This document shows, one piece after another, positions 1-8,668 of a stretch of 64,000 nucleotides of DNA (within the stretch, counting starts at the first letter, position 1; every line of letters starts with the position of its first letter). This DNA is from Kumtagia sp963839725 (GTDB taxonomy: Bacteria > Pseudomonadota > Alphaproteobacteria > Rhizobiales > Rhizobiaceae), in assembly GCA_963839725.1 (NCBI GenBank), contig CAWIWT010000001.1, positions 372,001-436,000 on the forward strand, written 5' to 3'. The position numbers were made by a program, and so were the translations under genes. The notes below the pieces were generated by a model, which did no database searches, had not been told where the DNA came from, and was given only the letters and a program-made list of their open reading frames with translations.

Positions 1-164
1 GACTGTGGCGGAGACGGCGGCTGTCCTGGAGATTGCGGCGCCGGGCGGGGCGGTTGAGCCGGGCCGACATTGGTCCCGCCGGAGTTCGGACGAGGCCGTC
101 CAGCCGGGTTCGGTCTGATGACCGTTTTACCGCCCGGGCCGAATGGATCGTCCTTGCCGCTCAT
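1..164 (-). CDS. tssL: TssL (DotU/IcmH-type T6SS membrane complex protein), N-terminal part only
   Basis: Reading left from the ATG at 164, the strand encodes about 54 residues before the window ends. The protein opens with MSGKDDPFGPGGKTVIRPNP and continues as a proline-rich linker. This opening is typical of the cytoplasmic N-terminus of long TssL proteins, whose DotU domain and C-terminal OmpA-like domain would lie outside the window. TssL anchors the T6SS baseplate to the inner membrane together with TssM. Its ATG overlaps the tssK stop codon (ATGA), so the two are translationally coupled. The identification rests on the N-terminal motif and the position after tssK. Confidence 0.8.
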   Translation of the reverse strand, partial: MSGKDDPFGPGGKTVIRPNPAGRPRPNSGGTNVGPAQPPRPAPQSPGQPPSPPQ

Positions 165-1492
165 CGCCGCTCTTCCACGATCGCCCAGAGATCAAGCACG
201 AGTCCCGGCCAGTCGCCGGCAAAATGCAGGCCCATGCCGCTCGCAACACTGAATTCAGGCCACAGCATCGACGACTTGTCGAGATAGAAATAGACATGGT
301 CCGACACAGCCCGGATCTGGCGCGGCGGCGTCGGCATATGCACCAGTTCAATACCGGGCAGATGCGTCTGCACGATCTCGTTCATCTTGGTGTTCGGGCC
401 GACCTTGCACAATGCCGGGAACTGCTGCTGGACCTGCGAAAGCGGCTTGCTTGCGGCGACTTCAACGACAAACGTCGCGTTACGGAACAGCGCGCGATCG
501 GGTACCGTGGCGACAAAAGCGTTGGGCGCCTTTTCCACGAGATTGAGGCGGATCGCCCGCCCGATATCGAGGCTGAGCAGCCGCTGGATATCCGACAGCA
601 CCGGCTCGAACACCGTATCGAGCGAATCCTGGTCGTAATCGGCATATTCCGGCGCAAGCCGCTTTGCCGAGAAAGTCCAGAGTTCGCCGACGATCCTTAG
701 CAGTTCCTTGTAGAACTCGACCGGGTGAATGAACTGCGAAGACCGCATATGCTTCACCACATTGATCTCGCGGTTCAGCATTTGCAGCATGAAATAGTCG
801 AAGGTCTGCAAGCCGCCACCGGAACTCGGATCTGCGGCGTAACGCGACAGCGTTTCGAGCTTGGTATCCATCCAGCCGATGACGCGCTCGATCCAACCGG
901 CGACGACAGGGTGCGAGTGGGTAGCGATGACAGGCGGCGCGAAGGTCTCGTCGAAGATGATCGTCTTGTCGCGCACTTCGAGAATGCGGGCGACGCGTAG
1001 CGAATGCGCGCCCGGCTTCGCGGTCTTGCGGATTTCGAACGTTGCGCGCGGATGCGCTACCTCGATCTCCTGCTCAACATGCATGCCAGACGAGGAATCG
1101 ATGATCGTTTCGATATCGCGCGTGTAGCGGCTGCCGGATGTGCCCTCGACCATGTCCACTTCGCGGCCGTTGACGACTGCGGCCGGAAGCACAAGCCACA
1201 CGATTTGTTTGTCGACCCCGGCCGGCACATCGATCGGCGCGGGCAGCGGGCTGGAGCCCGGCATGTCGAACGGCGTGCCGTCCTGGAAAACACCGCTGGC
1301 GCGGCGCAGCGCGAACTTGTTCTGCTGCGCGAGATCGCGGTCGATCTCGATCTGCGCGAAGCCCCATGGATAAGCGCCCAGCTGGCGGACCCGATTTTCG
1401 AGCAAACGCTCGAAATAGCGGTCGTTCTGCTGGAAATGATGCTGGCGAAGAAACAGCCCTTCCGACCATGCAACCTTGCTGTACCATGACAT
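161..1492 (-). CDS. tssK: Type VI secretion system baseplate subunit TssK
   Basis: This is a 443-residue protein, the usual size for TssK (ImpJ/VasE). It begins MSWYSKVAWSEGLFLRQHHF; the WSEGLFLRQHHFQ stretch is a hallmark of the family. In the baseplate TssK links the TssEFG wedge to the TssL/TssM membrane complex. The C-terminal part, with a YFYLDKSS-like strand, is the region that contacts the membrane complex in known TssK structures. The gene ends in a 4-nt overlap with tssL. The ribosome binding site is weak (a GGAG lies about 13 nt upstream), but the conserved N-terminus fixes the start. It is probably the first gene of a leftward T6SS operon, because the next gene is divergent. Confidence 0.95.
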   Translation of the reverse strand: MSWYSKVAWSEGLFLRQHHFQQNDRYFERLLENRVRQLGAYPWGFAQIEIDRDLAQQNKFALRRASGVFQDGTPFDMPGSSPLPAPIDVPAGVDKQIVWLVLPAAVVNGREVDMVEGTSGSRYTRDIETIIDSSSGMHVEQEIEVAHPRATFEIRKTAKPGAHSLRVARILEVRDKTIIFDETFAPPVIATHSHPVVAGWIERVIGWMDTKLETLSRYAADPSSGGGLQTFDYFMLQMLNREINVVKHMRSSQFIHPVEFYKELLRIVGELWTFSAKRLAPEYADYDQDSLDTVFEPVLSDIQRLLSLDIGRAIRLNLVEKAPNAFVATVPDRALFRNATFVVEVAASKPLSQVQQQFPALCKVGPNTKMNEIVQTHLPGIELVHMPTPPRQIRAVSDHVYFYLDKSSMLWPEFSVASGMGLHFAGDWPGLVLDLWAIVEERR

Positions 1493-1897
1493 CTTCGAGG
1501 GCGGTCTCCGGTGGGCCTGTCAGTGCGAGGTATGATTTCCCATCAATGGTAATTGAATGCAGAGCGAATGGAAACGGCTTCGGTGTCGGGATGTGCCGAT
1601 AGAACCTGCACAGGTTAATACGAAATTCGGGCCACGGACATGGCTCCGATATCCAAGACAGTATCTGCCTGACAAGCCGCGCCCTTCAACCCCAGCATAG
1701 CAAATCACCCTTACGGCGCAAACGTTCCGGTTCAATGCCGCGGCAAGCCAGCAATGTTTCCAATCAACGAAAAGTGTTGCGGCCTGATAGCTGCGTCACA
1801 AACGACGTAGATGCATTGCCCACGAATCTCCGGCACTATGTGCCTTGGGAACCTAATGCGTCGCATGTTAACGGCCGTCGGAAATGCCAGGGGAAAA
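1493..1897. other. Divergent intergenic region between tssK and a caspase-like gene
   Basis: No convincing gene is seen in these 405 bases. The stretch must hold promoters for the leftward T6SS genes and the rightward caspase-like gene. The only clear symmetry is AACCTG-CA-CAGGTT at 1603-1616 (6-nt arms, 2-nt centre), a possible operator. I did not find a good sigma-54 -24/-12 element or an EcfG element. Confidence 0.5.
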
Positions 1898-3508
1898 ATG
1901 ATCAAGTTCATGAGCTTGCGCAGTGCTGCAATCTGTCTCGCAAGCGCTCTAATGGCCGCGATGCTCTTTGCTGGGGCAGCCGGCAATACTGCCTATGCGC
2001 AAGCCAAGCCGAATCGTCTGGCGCTGATCGTCGGCAATTCCAACTATGCCAGTGACAGGCTGCTGGATTTGCCAAACGCCGCTAACGATGCCACCCGGTT
2101 GGCGGATGCACTGAAGCGCCTGAACTTCGACGTCGCCCTCGGCACGGACTTCACATCGTCCCAGTTCGAAGACCTATTCGAGCAGTACCAGGCCAAGCTT
2201 GCCCAATACGATGCCGTGTTGATTTTCTATGCGGGGCACGGCGTTCAGTTCAATGGCGAGAACTACATCCTGCCGGTCGATACACCCGATCCGGTCAGCG
2301 TCGAAAACCTCATCGAGCCCGCCGTGAAGCTGGACGACGTGATCGACCGCTTTGCAAGCCGCAACCGCCAGACCTTCATCTTCCTCGATGCCTGCCGCAA
2401 CAATCCGCTCGGCCTGCGGGCACCCGGAACGAACAACGGCCTCGCCCAATTCGAGGTTGGCGACAACACATTCGTTGCCTTCGCCACCCAACCCGGAAAC
2501 GTCACCGTCGATGGAAAGGGCGAAAACAGCCCCTTCACCACGTCGCTGCTTGACCATGTCGAGATCCCCGGACCGAGCGTTTCCGACATGATGATCAAGG
2601 TGCGCAACGGCACAGCCGAGCGCACGCTCGGCCGCCAGGTTCCGTGGGACCAGTCGAACCTGCGCGAGCAGTTCTATTTCACCGAGCAGCAGGTTCTCGA
2701 CCCGCAGCAACTGAGTTCCATGCTGAGCCAGATTCTGGCGAAGCCGGAGATGAAGGCAAAGCTCGTCGATCAACTTGCCTCGACCAACAGCGACCTGCAA
2801 AGCGCGGTGCTCGTGCTTGGCAGGGAGTTGCCCGACACGCGCTCCGCCAGTATCGAGCCGTCGCAAGTTGTGCCGGCGGCGCTTGAACTGGGTCTTGATG
2901 CCGCGCATAAGGAAGCCGTGTCTAACATAGCGTCGCTGCTGGTTCTGGGTGAACCGACGCCGGCCGACACGTCGGACACGGCCGAGTCGGCTGACGGCGC
3001 AATGACTGGCGGCCAGCCGAAGCCGACGATAACCCTCGAACACCGGACACAAACCGAGCTGAAGCGGGTCGGCTGCTACCGGCAAACAGTCGATGGAGTT
3101 TGGGGCCCGGGATCGCGAAAGGCGCTGGGCAACTATCTGGCTATTACGAAACAAAGTCAGGCCGATCTCCAGCCAAATGCTGACGTGCTCACCGATCTTT
3201 TCCTGCGCTCGGGCCGCATTTGCAGGGAGCCTGAACCTGCGCCCCGCGCCCTCGCCATTGTGGTTCAGACCGTCGAGAAGGTGGTTGTGCAGAAGCAGGC
3301 CTGCAGTTGCCAGGCTCCGAGGCAGACGCGTGTGCGACAGCCCGCGGTTCAACAACCGCCGCGAACCGTCAGAAGACAGACATTGACGCTTAAAGATCCG
3401 GAGCGAGCCGATCGCGGATCGAGCAACCAGGACAGTTCAAGTGGCAGCATCGAAGCAGCGGTACCGCTGGTGGTGGCGGTAGCACAGGTGGCAGTACACC
3501 GTAGCTGA
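1898..3508 (+). CDS. Caspase-like (peptidase C14) exported protein with C-terminal peptidoglycan-binding-like segment
   Basis: Starting at the ATG at 1898, which has AGGGG five bases upstream, the product is 536 residues. A signal peptide (about residues 1-35, ending AYAQA) is followed by a caspase/metacaspase-type domain beginning RLALIVGNSNYA. The catalytic dyad is visible as His114 in YAGHGVQF and Cys166 in LDACRNNP. Around residues 385-445 there is a segment resembling a peptidoglycan-binding helix bundle (VDGVWGPGSRKAL), then a basic, Gln/Pro-rich tail. The last residues read as Val/Ala-rich because the glycine-coding frame is out of phase; in the other frame the tail would be Ser/Gly/Thr-rich and stop at 3504. 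The predicted location is the periplasm. The substrate is unknown. Confidence 0.85.
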   Translation: MIKFMSLRSAAICLASALMAAMLFAGAAGNTAYAQAKPNRLALIVGNSNYASDRLLDLPNAANDATRLADALKRLNFDVALGTDFTSSQFEDLFEQYQAKLAQYDAVLIFYAGHGVQFNGENYILPVDTPDPVSVENLIEPAVKLDDVIDRFASRNRQTFIFLDACRNNPLGLRAPGTNNGLAQFEVGDNTFVAFATQPGNVTVDGKGENSPFTTSLLDHVEIPGPSVSDMMIKVRNGTAERTLGRQVPWDQSNLREQFYFTEQQVLDPQQLSSMLSQILAKPEMKAKLVDQLASTNSDLQSAVLVLGRELPDTRSASIEPSQVVPAALELGLDAAHKEAVSNIASLLVLGEPTPADTSDTAESADGAMTGGQPKPTITLEHRTQTELKRVGCYRQTVDGVWGPGSRKALGNYLAITKQSQADLQPNADVLTDLFLRSGRICREPEPAPRALAIVVQTVEKVVVQKQACSCQAPRQTRVRQPAVQQPPRTVRRQTLTLKDPERADRGSSNQDSSSGSIEAAVPLVVAVAQVAVHRS

Positions 3509-3558
3509 CCACGTAGCTGGAGTGCCGTAAGAGAAAAGCCCGGACGACGTGAACTGAC

Positions 3559-3591
3559 CCCGAAGAGTTGGACATCAACCTTCGGGTTTTT
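3559..3591 (+). terminator. Rho-independent terminator after the caspase-like gene
   Basis: CCCGAAG pairs with CTTCGGG, and inside it GTTG pairs with CAAC around a 5-nt loop with one bulged A. The stem is followed directly by TTTTT. It lies 50 nt after the caspase-like stop codon and before the convergent lipoprotein gene. Confidence 0.8.
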
Positions 3592-3618
3592 GTGTACGGT
3601 CGACCGAGGCCCGCGGTA

Positions 3619-3882
3619 TCAGCCGCCCCATCCGCCACCGCCGCCGCCGCCACCACCTCCGCCGCCTCCGCCACTGCTTTCCTTTTCGATGACGATTGGT
3701 TGCGGAGAGACCGGCTTACGCACCCTGACCTTTTTCGGTTTTGGCTGTTGTGGTGCCGGTTGGTCATAAACCACCGGCTGGGCGTTCGGTGACTGGTACG
3801 GGATCAATGGGCTGGTGCTTGTGCACCCGGCCATCGCAACCGCAGCGACGCTGACGAAATACAAGCTTGGCCGCATTCGCAT
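3619..3882 (-). CDS. Small lipoprotein with polyglycine C-terminal tail
   Basis: The start at 3882 has a near-perfect GGAGGTG five bases upstream and gives an 87-residue protein. It has a signal peptide ending in a lipobox (VAMAGC), so it should be lipidated and anchored on the periplasmic side. The mature part is Pro/Lys-rich with a KKVRVRKP stretch. It ends in an uninterrupted run of glycines finishing WGG. I do not recognise a family. The next gene to the right encodes another lipoprotein with a glycine-repeat tail whose best-phased end also finishes WGG, so the two look like paralogues. Confidence 0.75.
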   Translation of the reverse strand: MRMRPSLYFVSVAAVAMAGCTSTSPLIPYQSPNAQPVVYDQPAPQQPKPKKVRVRKPVSPQPIVIEKESSGGGGGGGGGGGGGGWGG

Positions 3883-3886
3883 GAAA

Positions 3887-4360
3887 TCACCTCCAATCAA
3901 AGAACTTGTGATCAAACCAAACAACGGGGTTATCAGCCGCCCCAACCGCTACCACCACTGCCAGAACCACCTGAGCCGCCGACCGCCACCAGTACCGCCG
4001 CCACCCGTCACCGCCACCACCAGTACCACCGCCGTGCCACCACCGGTACCGCCGCCGCCCGTACCGCCGCCACCGGTGCTGCACCACCTGTACCGCCACG
4101 CCACCGCTAGTGCCACCACTGGTACCGCCGCTCGTGCCACCGCTTGCACCGCCGGAGCCACCACTCATACCGCCACCGCCGCCAGAGTTTCCACTGTCGC
4201 CTGAGCGAGACCGACTTTTGCCAGAGGATGCGGTCGAAGCGTTGGTCATCGTGACCGTCTGCTCCTTCCTGGCACCAAAAATTGGAGACGACGTATTTAT
4301 GCAGGCACTCAATGCCAGTGCAGACACGCCAATCAGCATGCTAGCCGCAAACTTTCGCAT
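3887..4360 (-). CDS. Small lipoprotein with out-of-phase glycine-repeat tail (probable frameshifts)
   Basis: The start at 4360 follows a GGGGA-type ribosome binding site. The N-terminus is a signal peptide with lipobox ALSAC, followed by a Ser/Thr/Lys/Arg-rich linker and then Gly-Gly-Thr-Ser repeats. Near 4098 the open frame leaves the glycine phase and becomes Val/Arg/Trp-rich. Glycine coding continues in other phases further left. In the last phase the protein would end GGSGWGG with a stop at 3933-3935, like its neighbour. The open frame as written ends at 3887. Real frameshifts, sequence errors in a low-complexity tract, or a non-conserved tail are all possible. Function unknown. Confidence 0.6.
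   Translation of the reverse strand: MRKFAASMLIGVSALALSACINTSSPIFGARKEQTVTMTNASTASSGKSRSRSGDSGNSGGGGGMSGGSGGASGGTSGGTSGGTSGGVAVQVVQHRWRRYGRRRYRWWHGGGTGGGGDGWRRYWWRSAAQVVLAVVVAVGAADNPVVWFDHKFFDWR
3936..4200. repeat. Degenerate glycine-codon microsatellite
   Basis: On the minus strand this is a run of GGT/GGC/GGA codons mixed with AGT and ACC, of the kind GGTGGCGGTACC. The tract is repetitive at the DNA level but changes reading phase at least four or five times. It forms the tail of the lipoprotein gene at 3887-4360. Confidence 0.75.
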
Positions 4361-4386
4361 GTTTCCCCGCTCTCTCTGTTGCCTGA

Positions 4387-7029
4387 TCAAAGCATGTCCA
4401 GCCGCGGCCTTGAGGCAACCCATTCGTGCCTCACCAACTCAGCATAGAGATCAACCGCATTCGCCGGCGCCTTGGTCCCCAGAATCTGCGAAGCGGCCCT
4501 GCGCGCCCCGGCGCCAATCTTGCCGTCGACGGTAACGTCCGATGCGCCGAGATTGATCAGAAGCTCCTGCACAGCCGTCGCGATCTGCTTGGACGGCATC
4601 TTCGCAAGGCGCGCACGCGCATCCTTTTCCGAGTCCCCCATCTTCCTGGCAACCGCAAAGGCATACAGACGAGCCGCTTCATCCGGCGAATTGGCCAGCG
4701 ATGGATTCTCGCTGACAATCTCGGCGGCGAAATATGCTCCCCAACCGTCACCGCGCGCCGCGCTTTCGCGGAAAAGCTTGAGCTGCGTCGCCTGATCGAC
4801 GTTCCCCGCGTCGCGATCCATCAACGCCATCAAGCGGGCCGCGAAGGGGTGAAGCTTGTCGTTCGCATCCGACAGCAAGTCATAGGCACGACCCGTATCC
4901 TTCGGCACGCCGACGCCGTCGCGATACATGGTCGCAAGGTTGACCTCGCCCCAGATATCGCCGCGCCCGGCGGATTTCTCGAACATCACACGCGCGCGTT
5001 CCACATCTTTCTCGACCCTCTCGCCGTAGAGATACTCGGAGCCAAGCTGGTTGAGGGCGTATGTGTGGCCGGACTCCATGGACTTGTTCAGCAAGTCCAT
5101 GCCGCGCTTGAAATCCTTCTTGACGCCCTTGCCGTCCATCAGAGCGCGCGCGAGCGAATATTGCCCGTAAGGATCGCCCTTCTTGGCGGCGGCTTCGAAC
5201 AGCGGAATTGCCTTCTTGGGGTCGAGCTCAACGCCTGACCCAAGCTGGTAGAGACGGCCGAGGAACTGGCCGCCGCGCACATGACCGCCGTCGATCGCTT
5301 CGCGGATCATATGCGTGGATTGATCGAACTTGCCATCGGCCCAAAGCACGCGGCCATATTGGAACTTGAAGCGCGGCACGTCCGGGAAATCGGTCACCGC
5401 CTCCTTGCAGGCCTTCAAGGCTTCGGGGACCTTTATGTCGTTTGGCAGGACGCCGTCGGTGACTGCCTGGATGTCGAGTGGCTCCGCGGCGAGTTCATCG
5501 CAGGCGTTCACCTCGGCATCGACTGAAATCACCACCGCCTTCGAATCGGCCGTCACCACGGCCGGCTGGAGCACGATCTCGGCTTCGCGGTCGGTCTGGT
5601 GCAATGCCGGACGCACCTTCACGTCGGCAAGGTCTTCGGCCTTGACCAGATCGCCGAGCACGAGCAGCTTGCCGTCAAGAGCCACCTGCGTCGAGGGATC
5701 GCGCGCCTCGAGCCTGAGCCAGCCGGTTGGGCGCCCTCCGCCAAGTTCCAGCGTCGGAACCGGCGCGAAACCCGTGCCGACATCCGGCTTCAGCGATAGC
5801 TTCACCGGCACCGCCTTTATGGTGCTGTTGACGTCCTCATTCGAGGCGATGACCAGCGTGTCATCCTGCTGAGGGGTGATGTCCGGATCAAAGACAACCG
5901 CCACAGCGCCATTCGCCGACTGGCCTGTATCCGAGCGCACCGTGTAAGGGATCAACTCCACCGACTTCTGGCCGGGATCGGTAGCATAGACCACATCGCC
6001 GAGGCGCTTTGCATCGATGGCGCCGCCGGCCTTCAGAACCTTGTCGTCCAGCAGGAGCATGCCCTTTGCCGGCACCTTGTCGAAAGTCGCCGTCAGCGCC
6101 ATGCCTTCCGTGGCGATCGGCGGCTCGATGCGCAGGTCGACGCGGCGCGTTTCGGGCGCAACGCGCACTTCGGTGACGCTTTCGCCGAGCACCAGCATGT
6201 TCTGCTGCGACACGAAATAGAACTGTGAGGTGAGGCTCGACACATCCCAGGGAACCTGCCGCCCACCGGTCTTGTTGATGACCTCGGTGCGGACAGTGGT
6301 CAGAACCTCGCGAACTTCGCGATTGGGGCTGAGCACATGATCAGCAAACGCGCCGGCAAACGGGCTGATATCGCCGGCGCCGTCATAGGCAACCTCGTCC
6401 GGCGCGGTCGAGTAGACGATTAGCGCGCCCTGGCGCGGCGACAGCGAGGCAAGGCCCTTCTTGCCTTTCACAGCGACCTTCTTGTCACCGAGGAAATAGT
6501 TCTCGTTGCGGAACGGATTGTCGCGGCAGGCATCCAGCACGAGAATCTGCATGGCAGACGCCGCGCGCATGTAGTCGAGCAAGTTGGTTATCTTGTAGGA
6601 CTCGACCTCAAGGTCATAGGAGGAGCTGAGGTTCGCGTCGACCGGGATAATGAAATTCTCGCCGGCGACCTGAACCGCATGGCCGCTGTAGTAGAACAGC
6701 GCGATATCGCCATCGTTCAGCGTTTGCAGAAATTCGCGGACGGCTTTTTCAAGCCCGGCCTTGTCGAGATCCTCACCGACCGTGACTTCGAAATTCGCGT
6801 CGCGCAAAACAGTGCCGATACGCTCGGCGTCATTCAGCGCGTTGGGCAACTTGGGCAGGTTCTCGTAACCGGAATTGCCGATCACCAAGGCCGCACGACG
6901 ACCCTGCACGTTGCCGTTGGCGGCAACGGGGTTCACAGCCGCGAAAGCCGCGGATACGCAGAAGACAACGGCCAGGAGAACAATGCTGCGTATCGCCGGC
7001 GCCGCCCGGCACAGAGACAACAAATTCAT
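4387..7029 (-). CDS. Caspase-like (C14) exported protein with Sel1 repeats
   Basis: This 880-residue protein starts with a signal peptide (cleavage near residue 31-37) and a caspase-type domain (about residues 44-275). His117 lies in YYSGHAVQ and Cys168 in LDACRDNP, the expected dyad. A middle region of uncertain fold (about 280-540) is followed by Sel1-type helical repeats (about 555-800), with typical SLARALMDGKGVKKD and NLATMYRDGVGVPKD signatures. The C-terminus resembles a peptidoglycan-binding helix unit. Sel1 repeats usually mediate protein-protein contacts, so this may be a periplasmic scaffold with a protease-like head. It shares the caspase domain and an apparent peptidoglycan-binding end with the gene at 1898, and they bracket the two lipoproteins. 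Confidence 0.88.
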   Translation of the reverse strand: MNLLSLCRAAPAIRSIVLLAVVFCVSAAFAAVNPVAANGNVQGRRAALVIGNSGYENLPKLPNALNDAERIGTVLRDANFEVTVGEDLDKAGLEKAVREFLQTLNDGDIALFYYSGHAVQVAGENFIIPVDANLSSSYDLEVESYKITNLLDYMRAASAMQILVLDACRDNPFRNENYFLGDKKVAVKGKKGLASLSPRQGALIVYSTAPDEVAYDGAGDISPFAGAFADHVLSPNREVREVLTTVRTEVINKTGGRQVPWDVSSLTSQFYFVSQQNMLVLGESVTEVRVAPETRRVDLRIEPPIATEGMALTATFDKVPAKGMLLLDDKVLKAGGAIDAKRLGDVVYATDPGQKSVELIPYTVRSDTGQSANGAVAVVFDPDITPQQDDTLVIASNEDVNSTIKAVPVKLSLKPDVGTGFAPVPTLELGGGRPTGWLRLEARDPSTQVALDGKLLVLGDLVKAEDLADVKVRPALHQTDREAEIVLQPAVVTADSKAVVISVDAEVNACDELAAEPLDIQAVTDGVLPNDIKVPEALKACKEAVTDFPDVPRFKFQYGRVLWADGKFDQSTHMIREAIDGGHVRGGQFLGRLYQLGSGVELDPKKAIPLFEAAAKKGDPYGQYSLARALMDGKGVKKDFKRGMDLLNKSMESGHTYALNQLGSEYLYGERVEKDVERARVMFEKSAGRGDIWGEVNLATMYRDGVGVPKDTGRAYDLLSDANDKLHPFAARLMALMDRDAGNVDQATQLKLFRESAARGDGWGAYFAAEIVSENPSLANSPDEAARLYAFAVARKMGDSEKDARARLAKMPSKQIATAVQELLINLGASDVTVDGKIGAGARRAASQILGTKAPANAVDLYAELVRHEWVASRPRLDML

Positions 7030-7134
7030 GCAATCACCTTGCTCGCGACAAGCCTGTTCAGTCTACTCTGTTTTGGACACTCTCACAAAGTTGATTCAGG
7101 ACGGTGTCACGGAAAACACCGACTTGTTACAGGC

Positions 7135-7578
7135 TCAGGCAGGACTAACCTTCTTCTCATCGAGCATGTTGATCGCTTCGACATTGCCTGCCGATGCACC
7201 GTTCGGATCGAAGTCCGAGGCCAGCCCCACGATCGCCTTCGCAAGCTCCGGTCCAAAGACGCCGGCGCCCATGGTGAAAATCTGGGCGTTGTTGGATTTG
7301 GCGGCGCGGTCGGCGGAATAGGTATCGTCGGTCAGCGCCGCGCGAATGCCCGGCACCTTGTTCGCCGAGATACAGACTCCGATGCCGGTGCCGCAGAAGA
7401 GAATGCCCCGATCATGTTTGCCGTCGACGATGGCGTGGCCGACCTTGTCGGAAAGATCGGCGTAGTAGCCCAACTGGCTGAGATCGCTCAGTTCAATTTC
7501 CGGCTTTGTCTTGAGGTGGGCGGCGATCACGGCGAGAAGCGGCTGTCCGGCGCCATCGGCGCCAATGGCTAGTTTCAT
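7135..7578 (-). CDS. RpiB/LacAB-type sugar-phosphate isomerase
   Basis: The start at 7578 is preceded by AGGAGAA and gives 147 residues, the usual RpiB size. The N-terminus MKLAIGADGAG matches the nucleotide-like fold of ribose-5-phosphate isomerase B. The motif GTGIGVCISANKV contains the conserved cysteine region of the active site. RpiB-type enzymes in Rhizobiales act on ribose 5-phosphate or on tetrose phosphates of the erythritol pathway. There are no erythritol genes nearby, so the substrate is left open. The gene follows the HDAC-like gene by about 70 nt on the same strand and may be cotranscribed. Confidence 0.85.
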   Translation of the reverse strand: MKLAIGADGAGQPLLAVIAAHLKTKPEIELSDLSQLGYYADLSDKVGHAIVDGKHDRGILFCGTGIGVCISANKVPGIRAALTDDTYSADRAAKSNNAQIFTMGAGVFGPELAKAIVGLASDFDPNGASAGNVEAINMLDEKKVSPA

Positions 7579-7648
7579 TGCGAATTCTCCTGGATAGGTC
7601 GCGTGGGCGACACGCTTTCCGTAACGAATCAATTCAATAGGCGATTTT

Positions 7649-8668
7649 CTAACAGCCAAATCCGGTGAGGAAGGAGGTGAGGTTGTCGCCAAGCGCATCG
7701 CACAGATAGCCCCCCTCCTGAACGATCACGGTGGGCAGATCAAGCGCGGCGATCGCTTCGCCGATCCGTGCAAAGCCCGACGTGGAGACCGAAAGTCCGC
7801 CGAAGGGATCGCCCTCGAAGGCGTCAAGACCGAGCGACACGACCAGCGCTTCCGGCGCGAAGGCGCGAATGCGGCGGATGGCAATGCCGAGCGCATCGAG
7901 AAACGCCTTGTCGGCGGATTTGCGCGGCAGCGGCAGGTTGAGATTGTAGCCGAGCCCTTGTCCTTCGCCGCGCTCATCGGCATGGCCCCAGAAGAACGGA
8001 TAGAATCGCACCGGATCGGCGTGCAGCGATAAGGTGAGCACATCGGCACGCGAATAGAAAATGCCTTGGGTGCCGTTGCCATGATGCAGATCGACATCGA
8101 GGATGGCGACCCTCGCTGCGTTGCTACGCAGGCGCTGCGCGGCCACCGCCGAATTGTTGATGAAGCAGAACCCGCCTGCGACATCGGCGAAAGCATGATG
8201 GCCGGGCGGACGGCAGAGCGCGTATGTGGAGCGCTCGCCGGAAAGCACCGCATCCGCTGCCGCGACTGCCGACCATGCGCTCCACAGCGAGCTCTCCCAG
8301 GTTTCTCCGGAGATCGGGCAGCTTGTGTCTGCCATGTGATAGCCGGCCTGGCCGACCGCCGATGCGGGATACGACCCGCTGCGCGCGATCGGATGGATGT
8401 TGGGAATGACCTCTTGCGACGCGCCTTCGATGCGTCGCCAGCGGGTGTAGATATGCTCGAGGAAGTCGAGATATTCCGGCGTATGCACCGCTGAGATCGG
8501 GCCGAGGCCGTAGTCTTGCGGGCGCTCGACCGCGCAGCCGGCTTGTCTTGCGCCCGCAAGTAGGCGCTCGACGCGTTCCGGCTGTTCGGGGTTGGGCTGT
8601 GGCGCGCCGCTTGACAGGAAAGCCTTCGGATCGTGGCGCTTCTGCTCGGCGGCGTAAAAAGCCTTCAT
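7649..8668 (-). CDS. Histone deacetylase family protein, acetylpolyamine amidohydrolase-like
   Basis: This is a 339-residue arginase/deacetylase-fold enzyme. RPPGHHAF carries the catalytic His pair. The zinc ligands are visible in ILDVDLHHGNGTQ (Asp and His) and in LGLDAFEGDPFGG (Asp). The C-terminal VIVQEGGY motif contains the catalytic Gly-Gly-Tyr. The N-terminus and the overall length fit the bacterial acetylpolyamine amidohydrolase branch, which removes acetyl groups from acetylated polyamines or other small amines. It overlaps the upstream GNAT gene by 4 nt (ATGA), so an acetyltransferase and a deacetylase are translationally coupled. The actual substrate cannot be read from sequence. 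Confidence 0.88.
   Translation of the reverse strand: MKAFYAAEQKRHDPKAFLSSGAPQPNPEQPERVERLLAGARQAGCAVERPQDYGLGPISAVHTPEYLDFLEHIYTRWRRIEGASQEVIPNIHPIARSGSYPASAVGQAGYHMADTSCPISGETWESSLWSAWSAVAAADAVLSGERSTYALCRPPGHHAFADVAGGFCFINNSAVAAQRLRSNAARVAILDVDLHHGNGTQGIFYSRADVLTLSLHADPVRFYPFFWGHADERGEGQGLGYNLNLPLPRKSADKAFLDALGIAIRRIRAFAPEALVVSLGLDAFEGDPFGGLSVSTSGFARIGEAIAALDLPTVIVQEGGYLCDALGDNLTSFLTGFGC

Noticed and set aside
3936..4200. Possible CRISPR-like tandem array
   Set aside because: The units are glycine-codon microsatellite with no spacers, no constant length and no cas genes.
1898..7029. Caspase-like proteins as T6SS effectors
   Set aside because: Both have Sec-type signal peptides, which effectors loaded from the cytoplasm normally lack; only an association is claimed.
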